A DNA stretch of 64,000 nucleotides from Fusobacterium sp. JB019. GTDB lineage: Bacteria > Fusobacteriota > Fusobacteriia > Fusobacteriales > Fusobacteriaceae. Positions 8,879 to 18,148 of the stretch are shown one piece after another (position 1 is the first letter of the stretch; each line of letters starts with the position of its first letter). Location of the stretch: the NCBI GenBank assembly GCA_030673965.1, contig JAUTCN010000002.1, positions 434,001 through 498,000 of the forward strand, given 5' to 3'. Made by a program: the position numbers and the translations under genes. Under the pieces are notes generated by a model, which worked only from the letters and a program-made list of their open reading frames with translations, ran no database searches and was not told the origin of the DNA.

Positions 8879-8907
8879 TTGAATTAGGAAATGGATAGTT
8901 ATATAAT
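8879..8907 (+). promoter_or_regulatory. Promoter of the hsdR-M-S / DUF262 operon
   Basis: TTGAAT (8879-8884), 17-nt spacer, TATAAT (8902-8907), about 65 nt before hsdR. The same layout, preceded by the same ATC, recurs before the patatin gene at 18,079. The rest of the divergent 8,668-8,973 gap holds the opposing RiPP promoter and no other gene. Confidence 0.78.
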
Positions 8908-8973
8908 AAAGTGATTAGCCTTTTATTTTATAAAAGGTTGCATCAATAAAATAATTGTACAAAGGGAGAATTT

Positions 8974-11760
8974 ATGAGCATAGAAAGTGAAGCTACTTTA
9001 GAAAATAAACTAATAGAGCAGTTATCTAATAATGGCTATAGTAAAGTCACTATTACTAATGAATTTGATCTTCATGAAAACTTTAAAAAACAATTAGAAA
9101 AATATAATGAAATTTTCCTTACAGATAGAGAATTTGATAAAGTCTTAATTCACCTTCAAGGAGATAGTATCTTTGAAAAAGCTAAAAAATTAAGAAGACC
9201 TTTTCCTCTTCAAAGAGATGATGGAGATATGTCATATATTGAATTTTTTAATCAGGAAGATTTTTCTAAAAATATCTTCCAAGTGACAAATCAAGTTACT
9301 ATGGAAGGAACATATAAAAATAGATATGATGTTACTATCCTTATAAATGGAATTCCCATGGTTCAAATTGAACTAAAAAAGAGAGGTATTGAATTAAAGC
9401 AAGCTTTCAACCAAATAAATAGGTACCAAGATCATTCTTATAAAGGCCTTTTTAATTACATTCAAATATTTGTAATTAGTAATGGAGTCAATACTAAATA
9501 TTATTCAAATAATAAAGATCAATCCTTTAAACAAACTTTTTATTGGACTGATGAAAATAATAAAAAAATAAGTAACTTAAAAGATTTTACAAATATATTT
9601 TTAGATAAAGAGCATTTAAATATAATGATATCTAAATATATTGTATTACATGAAACTTGTAAAATTCTTATGGTCCTTAGGCCTTATCAATATTATGCAG
9701 TGGAAAGAATATTAGATACTGTTCATAATTCTCCTAATAGCAACGGATATATTTGGCACACTACTGGAAGTGGTAAAACTCTTACTTCTTTTAAAGCTAG
9801 TCAAATATTAATAACTAAAGAAGAAATAGATAAGGTTATATTTGTCGTTGATAGAAAAGATTTAGATAACCAAACAATGGAAGAATTTAATAGCTTTTCA
9901 AAAGGAAGTATCGATGGAACAGACAGTACTAAATCTCTAGTTTCTCAACTTACAGATAACACTACTCCTTTGGTTATAACTACTATACAAAAGCTTAATA
10001 ATGCTATTAGCAAACATCATTTAGAAACTAAAATGAAAAGTGTTAAAGATAAGAGATTAATTTTCATATTTGATGAATGCCATAGAAGTCAATTTGGAGA
10101 TACTCATAAAAAAATAAATAATTTTTTCACATCAAAACAATTCTTTGGTTTTACTGGAACACCTATATTTGCTGTAAATGCAATTCATCATAAAACTACA
10201 GCAGATCTATTTGAAAAACCCTTACATAAATATACTATTAAAGATGCTATTGCTGATGATAATGTCCTTGGTTTTTCTGTAGAGTATTATAATACTTTTA
10301 AAAGTAAAAAATTACAAGATGAAAATGGAGATGATCGTTATTTAGATGATATTAAAGTAGAAGGCATTAATACTAAAGAAGTTTTTGAAGCTCAAGAAAG
10401 GCTTGAAAATATAGTCGATTTCATAATTTCTAATCATTGTAGGAAGACAAGGGACAAGGAATTTAATAGTATTTTTGCTGTAAATTCCATTGAAACACTT
10501 TTAAAATATTATGATATATTTAAGTCTAAAGATCATGATTTAAATATAGCTACTATATTCACCTATGCAGATAATGAAGATAATAAAAATGCAAATGGTA
10601 TAGCAGAAGAAAAAACAAATAAACATACTAGAGAACGTTTAGATGAAATAGTAAATGACTATAATAAAACATTTGGAACTAATCATAATCTAAATAAAGA
10701 TAATGGTTTTAATGCTTATTTTGTAGATCTTTCTAAAAAAGTTAAAGAGAAAAAAATAGATATCCTTCTAGTTGTAAATATGTTTTTAACTGGATTTGAT
10801 AGTCCACGTTCAAATACTCTATATGTTGATAAAAATTTAAAATATCATAACTTAATTCAAGCTTTTTCAAGAACAAATAGATTACTTAACGAAACAAAAA
10901 GTTATGGAAATATAGTTTGTTTTAGAAATTTAAAGAAAAATACAGATGAAGCAATAGAGCTGTATTCTAATCTTGATGCAAAAGAAACTGTCTTAATGAA
11001 AGACTACAGAGAGTATGTTAAAGATTTCAATAAGTATGTAGATGATTTAATAACTCTTGCTCCTGATGTTAATGATATAAACGATTTAAATTCTGAAGAT
11101 GATAAATATAGATTTATTGAAATATATAGAAATCTTTTAAGAGTTTTAAATAAACTTACTACTTTTAGTAAATTTTCATATGATGATCTTAATATGACTG
11201 AACAAACATTCAATGACTATAAAAGTAAATATCTTGATCTTCATTATGAAGTAAATAAACAAAAAGAAAAAGTTAGTATCTTAAATGATATCGATTTTGA
11301 AATTGAATTAACAAGAAAAGATTATGTTAATGTTTCATATATAATTTCACTTATTAAAAATTTAAATTCTGAAGATGAAGGATTCTTAAAAGATAAAGAA
11401 TTTATTCTTAAAACTATTGAAAGCAATCCTGAATTAAGAAGTAAAAAAGAATTAATAGAACAATTCATTGAAGAAAATAGAGTAAATATAGTTGCAGGTA
11501 ATAAATTTGACATAGAAGAAAAATTAAAATTATTTTTACAAAAAGAAAAAGAAAGACAAATTTCAGAGTTTATAGCTTTAGAAAATTTAAGAGAAGAATC
11601 AGCAAAGAAAATTATATCTGATTATGAATTTAGTAGTAAATTCAATGTTGGTGAAATAAAAAAATCTTTCCTTGGAAAGGTTGGATTAAAAGAAAAAAGA
11701 GAAAAAATAAATAACGTTAAACATAAAATAGAAGAAATAATGAATACATTCAATTGGTAA
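8974..11760 (+). CDS. hsdR: Type I restriction enzyme, R subunit (HsdR)
   Basis: The 928-aa motor and nuclease subunit of a type I restriction-modification complex, which translocates DNA and cleaves far from the recognition site. The N-terminal nuclease core shows the PD-(D/E)XK end VQIELKKRG and the QxxxY-like FNQINRYQ. SF2 helicase motifs follow: HTTGSGKT (motif I), IFDECHRSQFG (motif II), GFTGTPIF (motif III) and LTGFDSPRSN (motif V region). The C-terminal ~250 residues are helical and charged, as expected for the domain contacting the methylase. Ribosome site GGGAG precedes ATG. hsdM follows after 14 nt. Length is somewhat below the ~1000-aa average but every core motif is present. Confidence 0.95.
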   Translation: MSIESEATLENKLIEQLSNNGYSKVTITNEFDLHENFKKQLEKYNEIFLTDREFDKVLIHLQGDSIFEKAKKLRRPFPLQRDDGDMSYIEFFNQEDFSKNIFQVTNQVTMEGTYKNRYDVTILINGIPMVQIELKKRGIELKQAFNQINRYQDHSYKGLFNYIQIFVISNGVNTKYYSNNKDQSFKQTFYWTDENNKKISNLKDFTNIFLDKEHLNIMISKYIVLHETCKILMVLRPYQYYAVERILDTVHNSPNSNGYIWHTTGSGKTLTSFKASQILITKEEIDKVIFVVDRKDLDNQTMEEFNSFSKGSIDGTDSTKSLVSQLTDNTTPLVITTIQKLNNAISKHHLETKMKSVKDKRLIFIFDECHRSQFGDTHKKINNFFTSKQFFGFTGTPIFAVNAIHHKTTADLFEKPLHKYTIKDAIADDNVLGFSVEYYNTFKSKKLQDENGDDRYLDDIKVEGINTKEVFEAQERLENIVDFIISNHCRKTRDKEFNSIFAVNSIETLLKYYDIFKSKDHDLNIATIFTYADNEDNKNANGIAEEKTNKHTRERLDEIVNDYNKTFGTNHNLNKDNGFNAYFVDLSKKVKEKKIDILLVVNMFLTGFDSPRSNTLYVDKNLKYHNLIQAFSRTNRLLNETKSYGNIVCFRNLKKNTDEAIELYSNLDAKETVLMKDYREYVKDFNKYVDDLITLAPDVNDINDLNSEDDKYRFIEIYRNLLRVLNKLTTFSKFSYDDLNMTEQTFNDYKSKYLDLHYEVNKQKEKVSILNDIDFEIELTRKDYVNVSYIISLIKNLNSEDEGFLKDKEFILKTIESNPELRSKKELIEQFIEENRVNIVAGNKFDIEEKLKLFLQKEKERQISEFIALENLREESAKKIISDYEFSSKFNVGEIKKSFLGKVGLKEKREKINNVKHKIEEIMNTFNW

Positions 11761-11774
11761 AAGGAGAATATTAA

Positions 11775-13316
11775 ATGTCGGAACATAAACAAGAACTGGA
11801 AAAAAAGCTATGGGCAATAGCTAATGAATTAAGAGGAAGTATGGGGGCAGATGAATTTAGAGACTATATTCTAGGTTTAATCTTTTATAAATTCCTTAGT
11901 GAAAAAATAGAAAAAGCTGCTGCTGAAGAATTAAAAGATGAAAATTTAACATTTTTAGAAGCAGTTAGCGATGAAGAAACAAAAAAAGAATTATCAGAAC
12001 TTGTTATAGATGAACTAGGTTATTTCATAGAACCAAAATATTTATTCCATAATCTAGCATCAAGAGCTAGACAAAAAGAATTTATAATAGAAGATCTTGG
12101 TAAAGGACTAAAATATATTGAAGAATCTGCTCTTGGGCATGAAAGTGAAGAAGATTTTACTGGTCTATTTGTAGATATTGACTTAAATTCTCCTAGATTA
12201 GGAAAAAATTCTGATGAAAAAAATAAATTAATATCAGAAGTTATAAAACATTTAGCTGATATCAACTTTATGTATGAAGATACTGAAATAGATGTACTTG
12301 GAGATGCTTATGAATATTTAATCGGAGAATTTGCAAGTGGTGCTGGTAAGAAAGCTGGAGAGTTCTATACTCCTCAACAAGTATCTAAGATTCTTGCTAA
12401 ATTAGTTACAGTAAATAAAAATAAAATAAAAAGTGCTTATGATCCTACTTGTGGTTCTGGTTCTCTATTACTTAGAATTTCTAAAGAAGCAGAAGTAGCT
12501 GATTTTTACGGACAAGAAAAAAACAATACAACTTATAACCTCGCTAGAATGAATATGATATTACATAATGTTAATTTTAATAATTTTAATATTATGCAAG
12601 GAGATACCTTAGAAGATCCTCAACATTTAAATAAAAGATTTGAAGCAGTTGTGGCTAATCCACCTTTTTCTGCTAAATGGAGTGCAAATCAAACTTTCTT
12701 ATCTGATGAAAGATTTGCTGACTATGGAAAATTAGCACCTAAAACAAAGGCTGATTTTGCTTTTGTTCAACATATGCTTTACCAATTAGATGACAATGGT
12801 ACTATGGCAACTGTACTTCCTCATGGAGTTCTTTTTAGAGGGGCAGCTGAAGGAGTTATTAGAAAATATTTAATTAAAGATAAAAATTATTTAGATGCTG
12901 TTATAGGATTACCTGCTAATATATTTTATGGAACATCTATCCCTACATGTATATTAGTATTAAAAAAGCAAAGAACAAATCCAGATGACATCTTATTTAT
13001 AGATGCTAGCAATCTTTTTGAAAAACAAAAAAATCAAAATATTTTAAAAGACGAGCATGTAAATAAAATAATAGAAACTTACAAAAATAGAGAAGACATG
13101 GATAAATTTTCTCATAAGGCTACAATGAAAGAAATAATAGAAAATGATTATAACTTAAATATCCCTAGATATGTGGATACTTTTGAAGAAGAAGAACCTA
13201 TTGATTTAGATATGGTTGTAAATGAAATCTTAAAAATAGATGAAGATATGAAAGAAATAGATGCAGAAATAAAAAAATATTGTGATGAGCTTAAAATAAA
13301 AGCTCCATTAGTGTAG
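11775..13316 (+). CDS. hsdM: Type I DNA methyltransferase, M subunit (HsdM)
   Basis: A 513-aa N6-adenine methyltransferase subunit. The N-terminal helical HsdM_N region (RGSMGADEFRDYILGLIFYKFLS) is followed by the SAM-binding motif YDPTCGSGSLLLRIS and the catalytic NPPF in VVANPPFSAKW. Ribosome site AAGGAG sits 8 nt before ATG. The stop abuts hsdS. With HsdS it methylates the host sites and with HsdR restricts unmodified DNA. No truncation seen. Confidence 0.96.
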   Translation: MSEHKQELEKKLWAIANELRGSMGADEFRDYILGLIFYKFLSEKIEKAAAEELKDENLTFLEAVSDEETKKELSELVIDELGYFIEPKYLFHNLASRARQKEFIIEDLGKGLKYIEESALGHESEEDFTGLFVDIDLNSPRLGKNSDEKNKLISEVIKHLADINFMYEDTEIDVLGDAYEYLIGEFASGAGKKAGEFYTPQQVSKILAKLVTVNKNKIKSAYDPTCGSGSLLLRISKEAEVADFYGQEKNNTTYNLARMNMILHNVNFNNFNIMQGDTLEDPQHLNKRFEAVVANPPFSAKWSANQTFLSDERFADYGKLAPKTKADFAFVQHMLYQLDDNGTMATVLPHGVLFRGAAEGVIRKYLIKDKNYLDAVIGLPANIFYGTSIPTCILVLKKQRTNPDDILFIDASNLFEKQKNQNILKDEHVNKIIETYKNREDMDKFSHKATMKEIIENDYNLNIPRYVDTFEEEEPIDLDMVVNEILKIDEDMKEIDAEIKKYCDELKIKAPLV

Positions 13317-13325
13317 GTGGTAGTT

Positions 13326-14540
13326 ATGGAAAAAAGACTAGTACCTAAGTTAAGGTTTCCTGAATTTAAAGATAATTGGGAAGAAAAAAGATTAAGAGAA
13401 ATATCTACAAATGTAAGTTATGGAATGAACTCCGCTTCAACCACTTTTGATGGAACTAATAAATATATTCGAATTACTGATATCAATGAACAAAATAATT
13501 TATTTACTCCTAATCCTTTAACATCTCCAGTAGAAATTGTTGATTCTAAATTCAAATTAAAAGAAAATGATCTCCTTTTTGCTAGAACTGGAGCAAGTAC
13601 AGGAAAAAGTTATCTCTATAAAAAAGATGATGGAAATTTATTCTTTGCTGGATTTTTAATTAAATTTTCAATTCTAAGTACATATAATTCTAAATTTATT
13701 TTCTATAACACATTAAGAAGTTCTTATAAAAAATGGGTTAAAATTATGTCTACTCGTTCTGGACAACCTGGAATAAATGCTGAAGAATATAAAACTTTAA
13801 AAGTTTATATTCCCAATATAAAAGAACAAAAAAAAATTGCTGATTTTTTATCTGCAGTTGATTCTAAAATTGAAAAATTAGAAAGAAAAAAAGAACTTTT
13901 AGAAGATTATAAAAAGGGAATGATGCAAAAGATTTTCAGCCAAGAAATTAGGTTTAAAGATAATTCTGGAAATGATTATCCTGAGTGGGAAGAAAAAAAG
14001 TTAGGTGAAATTTTAAGATTAAATTTAAGACCTGTTCCAAAACCTTTAACTCCTTATGGAGCTTTAGGAATTAGAAGTCACGCTAAAGGAACAATGCATA
14101 AAAAAATTGAAAATCCAAATGAGATTTCTATGGATACTCTATATAAAGTAAAAGAAAATGATTTTATTGTTAGTATTACTTTTGCTTGGGAACATGCTGT
14201 TGCTATTTGTAAAAAAGAAGATAATGGAAGACTTGTTTCTCATAGATTTCCAACATATACTGCTAACTTTAATCTAAATATTAACTATTTTAAACATTAT
14301 ATAAAAAGAAAGCAATTTAAGTTTTCCTTATCTATGATTTCTCCCGGTGGAGCTGGAAGGAATAGAGTTATGAGTAAAAAAGATTTTTCTAATATAAAAT
14401 GTATGCTCCCTTCTCTACTGGAACAAGAAAAAATTGCTGAATTTTTATCTGCAATTGATTCCAAAATTAAAAAATTAGAAACTTTAATTGAAAATAATAA
14501 AAAATTTAAAAAAGGATTATTACAACAAATATTTATATAA
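13326..14540 (+). CDS. hsdS: Type I restriction specificity subunit (HsdS)
   Basis: This protein has two target-recognition domains, each followed by a conserved helical spacer: EQKKIADFLSAVDSKIEKLE around residue 170 and EQEKIAEFLSAIDSKIKKLE near the C-terminus. The repeats start from LVPKLRFPEF and NDYPEWEEKKLGEIL. It sets the bipartite DNA sequence recognised by the complex. A GTG directly after the hsdM stop is in frame, but ATG at 13,326 lies a proper distance after AGGTGG and is preferred. The two half-domains differ, so an asymmetric target is expected; the actual sequence cannot be read from the protein. Confidence 0.93.
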   Translation: MEKRLVPKLRFPEFKDNWEEKRLREISTNVSYGMNSASTTFDGTNKYIRITDINEQNNLFTPNPLTSPVEIVDSKFKLKENDLLFARTGASTGKSYLYKKDDGNLFFAGFLIKFSILSTYNSKFIFYNTLRSSYKKWVKIMSTRSGQPGINAEEYKTLKVYIPNIKEQKKIADFLSAVDSKIEKLERKKELLEDYKKGMMQKIFSQEIRFKDNSGNDYPEWEEKKLGEILRLNLRPVPKPLTPYGALGIRSHAKGTMHKKIENPNEISMDTLYKVKENDFIVSITFAWEHAVAICKKEDNGRLVSHRFPTYTANFNLNINYFKHYIKRKQFKFSLSMISPGGAGRNRVMSKKDFSNIKCMLPSLLEQEKIAEFLSAIDSKIKKLETLIENNKKFKKGLLQQIFI

Positions 14541-14552
14541 AAGGAGAGTTTT

Positions 14553-16214
14553 ATGAAAAAAGATATTTTAGAAGAATTAACTATATTTCTTGAAGTTTAC
14601 AAATGTATTGATTTAGAAAATCAAGATAAATTTTTAATTTTTGAAAAATTAAAGAAAAAATTAAAAGAATCTAATCCTGAAATTTCAGATATTTTAGAAA
14701 TAAAAAATGAAGATGAAATTAGATTAAAATTAATGGGACTTATTTTATCTAGAGTATTACCATTTTTTAAAAACGAAAAAAACTTATTAGATGAAGAAAC
14801 TATAAATGATTTAATTATTCTCTCAAAAAATAGGAATGCTGAAAAAAATTTTTATGACAAATTGAATAAAATTTATGAGCACTTAAGCTTCGAAAAAAAA
14901 AGAAGAAATTTAAATTATCATATCTCGAAACAAGTTAATTATTCTGAGATTAATTATTCTGTTAGTTATTTAATTCAAGAATTTTCTAGTGGTAGGATGA
15001 AAATGCCTAAATATCAAAGAGATTATGTATGGACAATTGACCAAGCAAGTGAACTCATTTTATCATTATTACGAGGAATTCCCATTCCTAAACTTTATGG
15101 GTATAACGACTATGATGAAACCTTAAATAAAAATATAAAATTAATAATTGATGGTCAACAAAGAATAACTAGTATTTTAATGTGGTTTTATGGTATCTTT
15201 CCAAAATTTAAAATAAGAACTATTAATTATAGTGAATATATGAGTGAAATTGTTAAGCTATGTAATTATTATTATTATCCCGATTCTTATAGACAAGAAG
15301 CAAATAGAAAGCAAAGTGAAGAAGAACGTTTAGATATGTTAGAGCAAATTGAAAATGCAAAACAAACTTTAGAATCTAAATATAAATTAAATCTAAATGC
15401 TAGTTTTTTAGCTAATATAGCTGGTGAAAATAGTGAATTTGAAAAAACTGATATTAGTTATCGGAGTTCTAAATCAATTTTAACTCCTAAAGAAAAACAA
15501 GATCTTCTAGATAAAGAACTTGGTTTTGTTATTGTTAAAGGTGAAAAAACCAGTGAAACCGTTGATATATTCAGGTTATATAATAGTGCTGGTACTCAAT
15601 TATCAGAACAAGAAATTAGAAATGGAATTTATTATAGAAATGAATTATACAAATTAATCAATCAATTCAACGAAGAAACTGGAAGGCAACCAAAAACTAA
15701 CAAAATTATTCATAAAAATTGGAATAATATAAAACCAAGAGATACTTATAAAAATGATGTAAAACAATTATTTCATATGCTTGCCTGTGTTCATGATTTG
15801 AAAAAATATAACACATCCGATTTTGAAAATTTACTTAATTCAAATAAAAATATTGATATTTTAACTGAAAAAAGAGAAGAATTAATTAATAATTATTCAG
15901 CAGTTATTTCTAATGAAAATAAAAATTCTTTAAAATTACGTTCCGAATTTGAAACAATTACTAATTTCTTTGAATTAAAATTTAATAATAAAAATATTCC
16001 AAAAAATATTAAAGCTTATACTGCTTTATTTATAATACTAAAGAAACTTGAACTTTTAAATAAAGATCTTGATTATAAAAAAATCACTATTCCTTGTGAA
16101 ATTATTTGTTGTAAAAACGAAAATTCTAAAAAAAGCTATATTTCTTTCGAATATTTAAGAAAAATCTATAAAATTTTAAAATTAAAAGGAGTTTTAAATG
16201 AATTTAAAAAATAA
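14553..16214 (+). CDS. DUF262 (GmrS/ParB-like) domain protein of a three-gene module
   Basis: A 553-aa protein. Residues 1-125 are a helical N-terminal extension. Residues 135-210 carry the DUF262 core: KYQRDYVW (153-160), RGIPIPKLY and LIIDGQQRITSIL (near 197-209). Further on are FRLYNSAGTQLSEQEIRNG and helical C-terminal sequence. DUF262 has a ParB/sulfiredoxin-like nucleotide-binding fold and forms the GmrS half of the type IV GmrSD enzyme, where its partner GmrD carries an HNH (DUF1524) nuclease. No DUF1524 domain is seen here; an HNH protein is instead encoded two genes on. It starts 12 nt after hsdS and overlaps the ATPase gene by 17 nt. A role in restriction is inference from family and context. 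Confidence 0.83.
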   Translation: MKKDILEELTIFLEVYKCIDLENQDKFLIFEKLKKKLKESNPEISDILEIKNEDEIRLKLMGLILSRVLPFFKNEKNLLDEETINDLIILSKNRNAEKNFYDKLNKIYEHLSFEKKRRNLNYHISKQVNYSEINYSVSYLIQEFSSGRMKMPKYQRDYVWTIDQASELILSLLRGIPIPKLYGYNDYDETLNKNIKLIIDGQQRITSILMWFYGIFPKFKIRTINYSEYMSEIVKLCNYYYYPDSYRQEANRKQSEEERLDMLEQIENAKQTLESKYKLNLNASFLANIAGENSEFEKTDISYRSSKSILTPKEKQDLLDKELGFVIVKGEKTSETVDIFRLYNSAGTQLSEQEIRNGIYYRNELYKLINQFNEETGRQPKTNKIIHKNWNNIKPRDTYKNDVKQLFHMLACVHDLKKYNTSDFENLLNSNKNIDILTEKREELINNYSAVISNENKNSLKLRSEFETITNFFELKFNNKNIPKNIKAYTALFIILKKLELLNKDLDYKKITIPCEIICCKNENSKKSYISFEYLRKIYKILKLKGVLNEFKK

Positions 16215-17256
16215 TGACTTGATAGAAGAAATTAAAAATATTGATAAAAATAATAATATAAAAGGAGCTGTATTAGTTGGTAAAAATAATTCTGGAAAAA
16301 CTTACAAATTAAATAATCTTTTTTTAGAATTATATAAAAATCAGGAAGAAACTTATCTACCATTTGATCTAAAAAAAAATTTAGAGCAAGAATTTAAAAT
16401 AGATAGTGTTATTTATTTTAGCAAAGCCATTATTACAGGCGGAATTAGTTCTAATTCTGGTAAATCTATTTTAGAAAATTTAGACGGCGATTTAGAAATT
16501 AATTTAAAAAATGATACTTTAATTAATACTTCTATTTCTCAAATTTTATTTAGCACTTTAAAATATGATTCAGAATATTATTACAGTAATCTTATAAAAA
16601 AATATTTAAATCTTAATTTAAAATATTCTTCAGAACAAAATGAATTATTAATTACCACCGATGCTGAAGAATCTAATTTAAAAACAGATGAAAACTATTT
16701 TCTTAAATCTAGTGGATATCTTTCTCTTATAAGAATAATTGTTTTAATAGATTTCTTTATGAAAAAAAATTGTGAAACTTTAAAATGGATTTTAATTGAT
16801 GAACCTGATGCTTTTTTAGATTCTGAAAATAGAACTATTTTTTTAAATATTTTACAAGAAATTCTTTCTAATTATAGTTGTCGTGCTAAAATTATTATTT
16901 CATCACATAATTCAGAAACTCTATTCTCTTTACCCAACAATTATTATATTTATCAATTAATTAATAAAAATTATTATAAAAAATATTACTCTCAAGACTT
17001 TTTTAACAAACCTAAATTAGAAGAAATTTTATTTAGTCAAAATAATAATTTGCTCAAACTTAGTTCTAATATGAACACTCTTATTAATTGTTATAAAAAT
17101 TCATTAATAGGAACTAAATATAGAAGATTAACTGATGAAAAAGAACTGATTTTTCTACTTAATATAGAAAAAAATACAAAAGAAACTATTAAAAAACCTT
17201 TAACCATAAAAGAACAAATTATTTTAAATTCTATTCTAGGAGGAAATTATGACTAA
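16198..17256 (+). CDS. PtuA-like ABC/SMC-type ATPase
   Basis: A compact 352-aa ATPase: Walker A GKNNSGKT (28-35), a signature-like KSSGYLSLIRI (about 170-180), Walker B WILIDEPDAF (D201/E202) and switch His237 in ISSHNSET. The middle is short, without a long coiled coil. This is the OLD/AAA_15-like group found as PtuA in Septu and in retron effector pairs. It overlaps both neighbours (17 nt upstream, 8 nt downstream), so all three proteins are probably made in fixed ratio. Pairing with an HNH protein directly downstream is the Septu layout. Confidence 0.83.
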   Translation: MNLKNNDLIEEIKNIDKNNNIKGAVLVGKNNSGKTYKLNNLFLELYKNQEETYLPFDLKKNLEQEFKIDSVIYFSKAIITGGISSNSGKSILENLDGDLEINLKNDTLINTSISQILFSTLKYDSEYYYSNLIKKYLNLNLKYSSEQNELLITTDAEESNLKTDENYFLKSSGYLSLIRIIVLIDFFMKKNCETLKWILIDEPDAFLDSENRTIFLNILQEILSNYSCRAKIIISSHNSETLFSLPNNYYIYQLINKNYYKKYYSQDFFNKPKLEEILFSQNNNLLKLSSNMNTLINCYKNSLIGTKYRRLTDEKELIFLLNIEKNTKETIKKPLTIKEQIILNSILGGNYD

Positions 17257-18028
17257 TTTTAATTTGACTTTAAATATTTATGATTACTCTAAATATTTAA
17301 ATGTTTTAAAAAATTATTCTTGTAATTTTGATTACTATCCCTCTAATCCTACACAAAAAGCAAACTCGTTTATTAAAGATTTATTAAATCTTTCTAATAA
17401 TAGATGCTATATTTGTGGCCACAATTTAGAAAGTAATCATAGTAATGGAATCTATTTTGAAAAAGAACATTTAATTAATAAAACTATTGAAAACAAAATT
17501 AATCCTATTTTAAAAAGATGTAAAAAAAATATTGTTCCAATTTGCAAAATTTGTAACTCTCAAAAGATAACTGTGCATATGAGTCCTCAATTAAAAAAAC
17601 AATTAATAACCTTAAATGACCTATGTAAAAAAAACGATAAAGACAATTTTTTTGAAGAATGTTTTGAAATTTTTAAAAATGAAAATTTTGATTTTAGAAA
17701 CTCTTCTAATAATAATTTACTAAAAAAAATTCAATTTAATTTTTTATTAAAAACTTTTTATGGTGATTATAGATATATCAATCAATTCGATTTTAATTCA
17801 AGAACAAAAAATATTTTCAATGATATAATTAAACTAACTTATAATATGACTTTTAATTTTAATAATAATCTGGAATTAAAAAACCATATTTTAATGTTTT
17901 CAAAAAGTGCAATAGAAGATGATTTTATAGAATGGTTATTTAATAAAAAAATAATTACAAATAACTGTAATCCAAAAAAAATAAACAACTTATTAGAAAC
18001 AATGACCCTTTTAGAATATATCTACTAG
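17249..18028 (+). CDS. PtuB-like HNH endonuclease
   Basis: A 259-aa HNH-type protein. CYIC (C53/C56) and CKIC-N (C99/C102/N103) form the zinc knuckles around KEHLIN (E73/H74) and NIVPI, giving a plausible betabetaalpha-metal nuclease. The remaining ~150 residues are helical. The domain sits near residue 50 as in other PtuB-type proteins. It is the last gene of the hsdR-led block and overlaps the ATPase gene by 8 nt. Likely DNA or RNA cleavage triggered through the ATPase; the trigger is unknown. Confidence 0.8.
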   Translation: MTNFNLTLNIYDYSKYLNVLKNYSCNFDYYPSNPTQKANSFIKDLLNLSNNRCYICGHNLESNHSNGIYFEKEHLINKTIENKINPILKRCKKNIVPICKICNSQKITVHMSPQLKKQLITLNDLCKKNDKDNFFEECFEIFKNENFDFRNSSNNNLLKKIQFNFLLKTFYGDYRYINQFDFNSRTKNIFNDIIKLTYNMTFNFNNNLELKNHILMFSKSAIEDDFIEWLFNKKIITNNCNPKKINNLLETMTLLEYIY

Positions 18029-18078
18029 CTCTCATTTTATAAATGGGGACTTTCTTCATAATTAAACATTTTCACATC

Positions 18079-18107
18079 TTGAATTAATTGATATATAGGA
18101 ATATAAT
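18079..18107 (+). promoter_or_regulatory. Promoter of the patatin gene
   Basis: TTGAAT (18,079-18,084), 17-nt spacer, TATAAT (18,102-18,107), about 40 nt before the gene, which therefore has its own transcript. Confidence 0.75.
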
Positions 18108-18148
18108 GAAAGATAAGATTAAGTTTAGTTATTAATAAAGGAGGAGAT

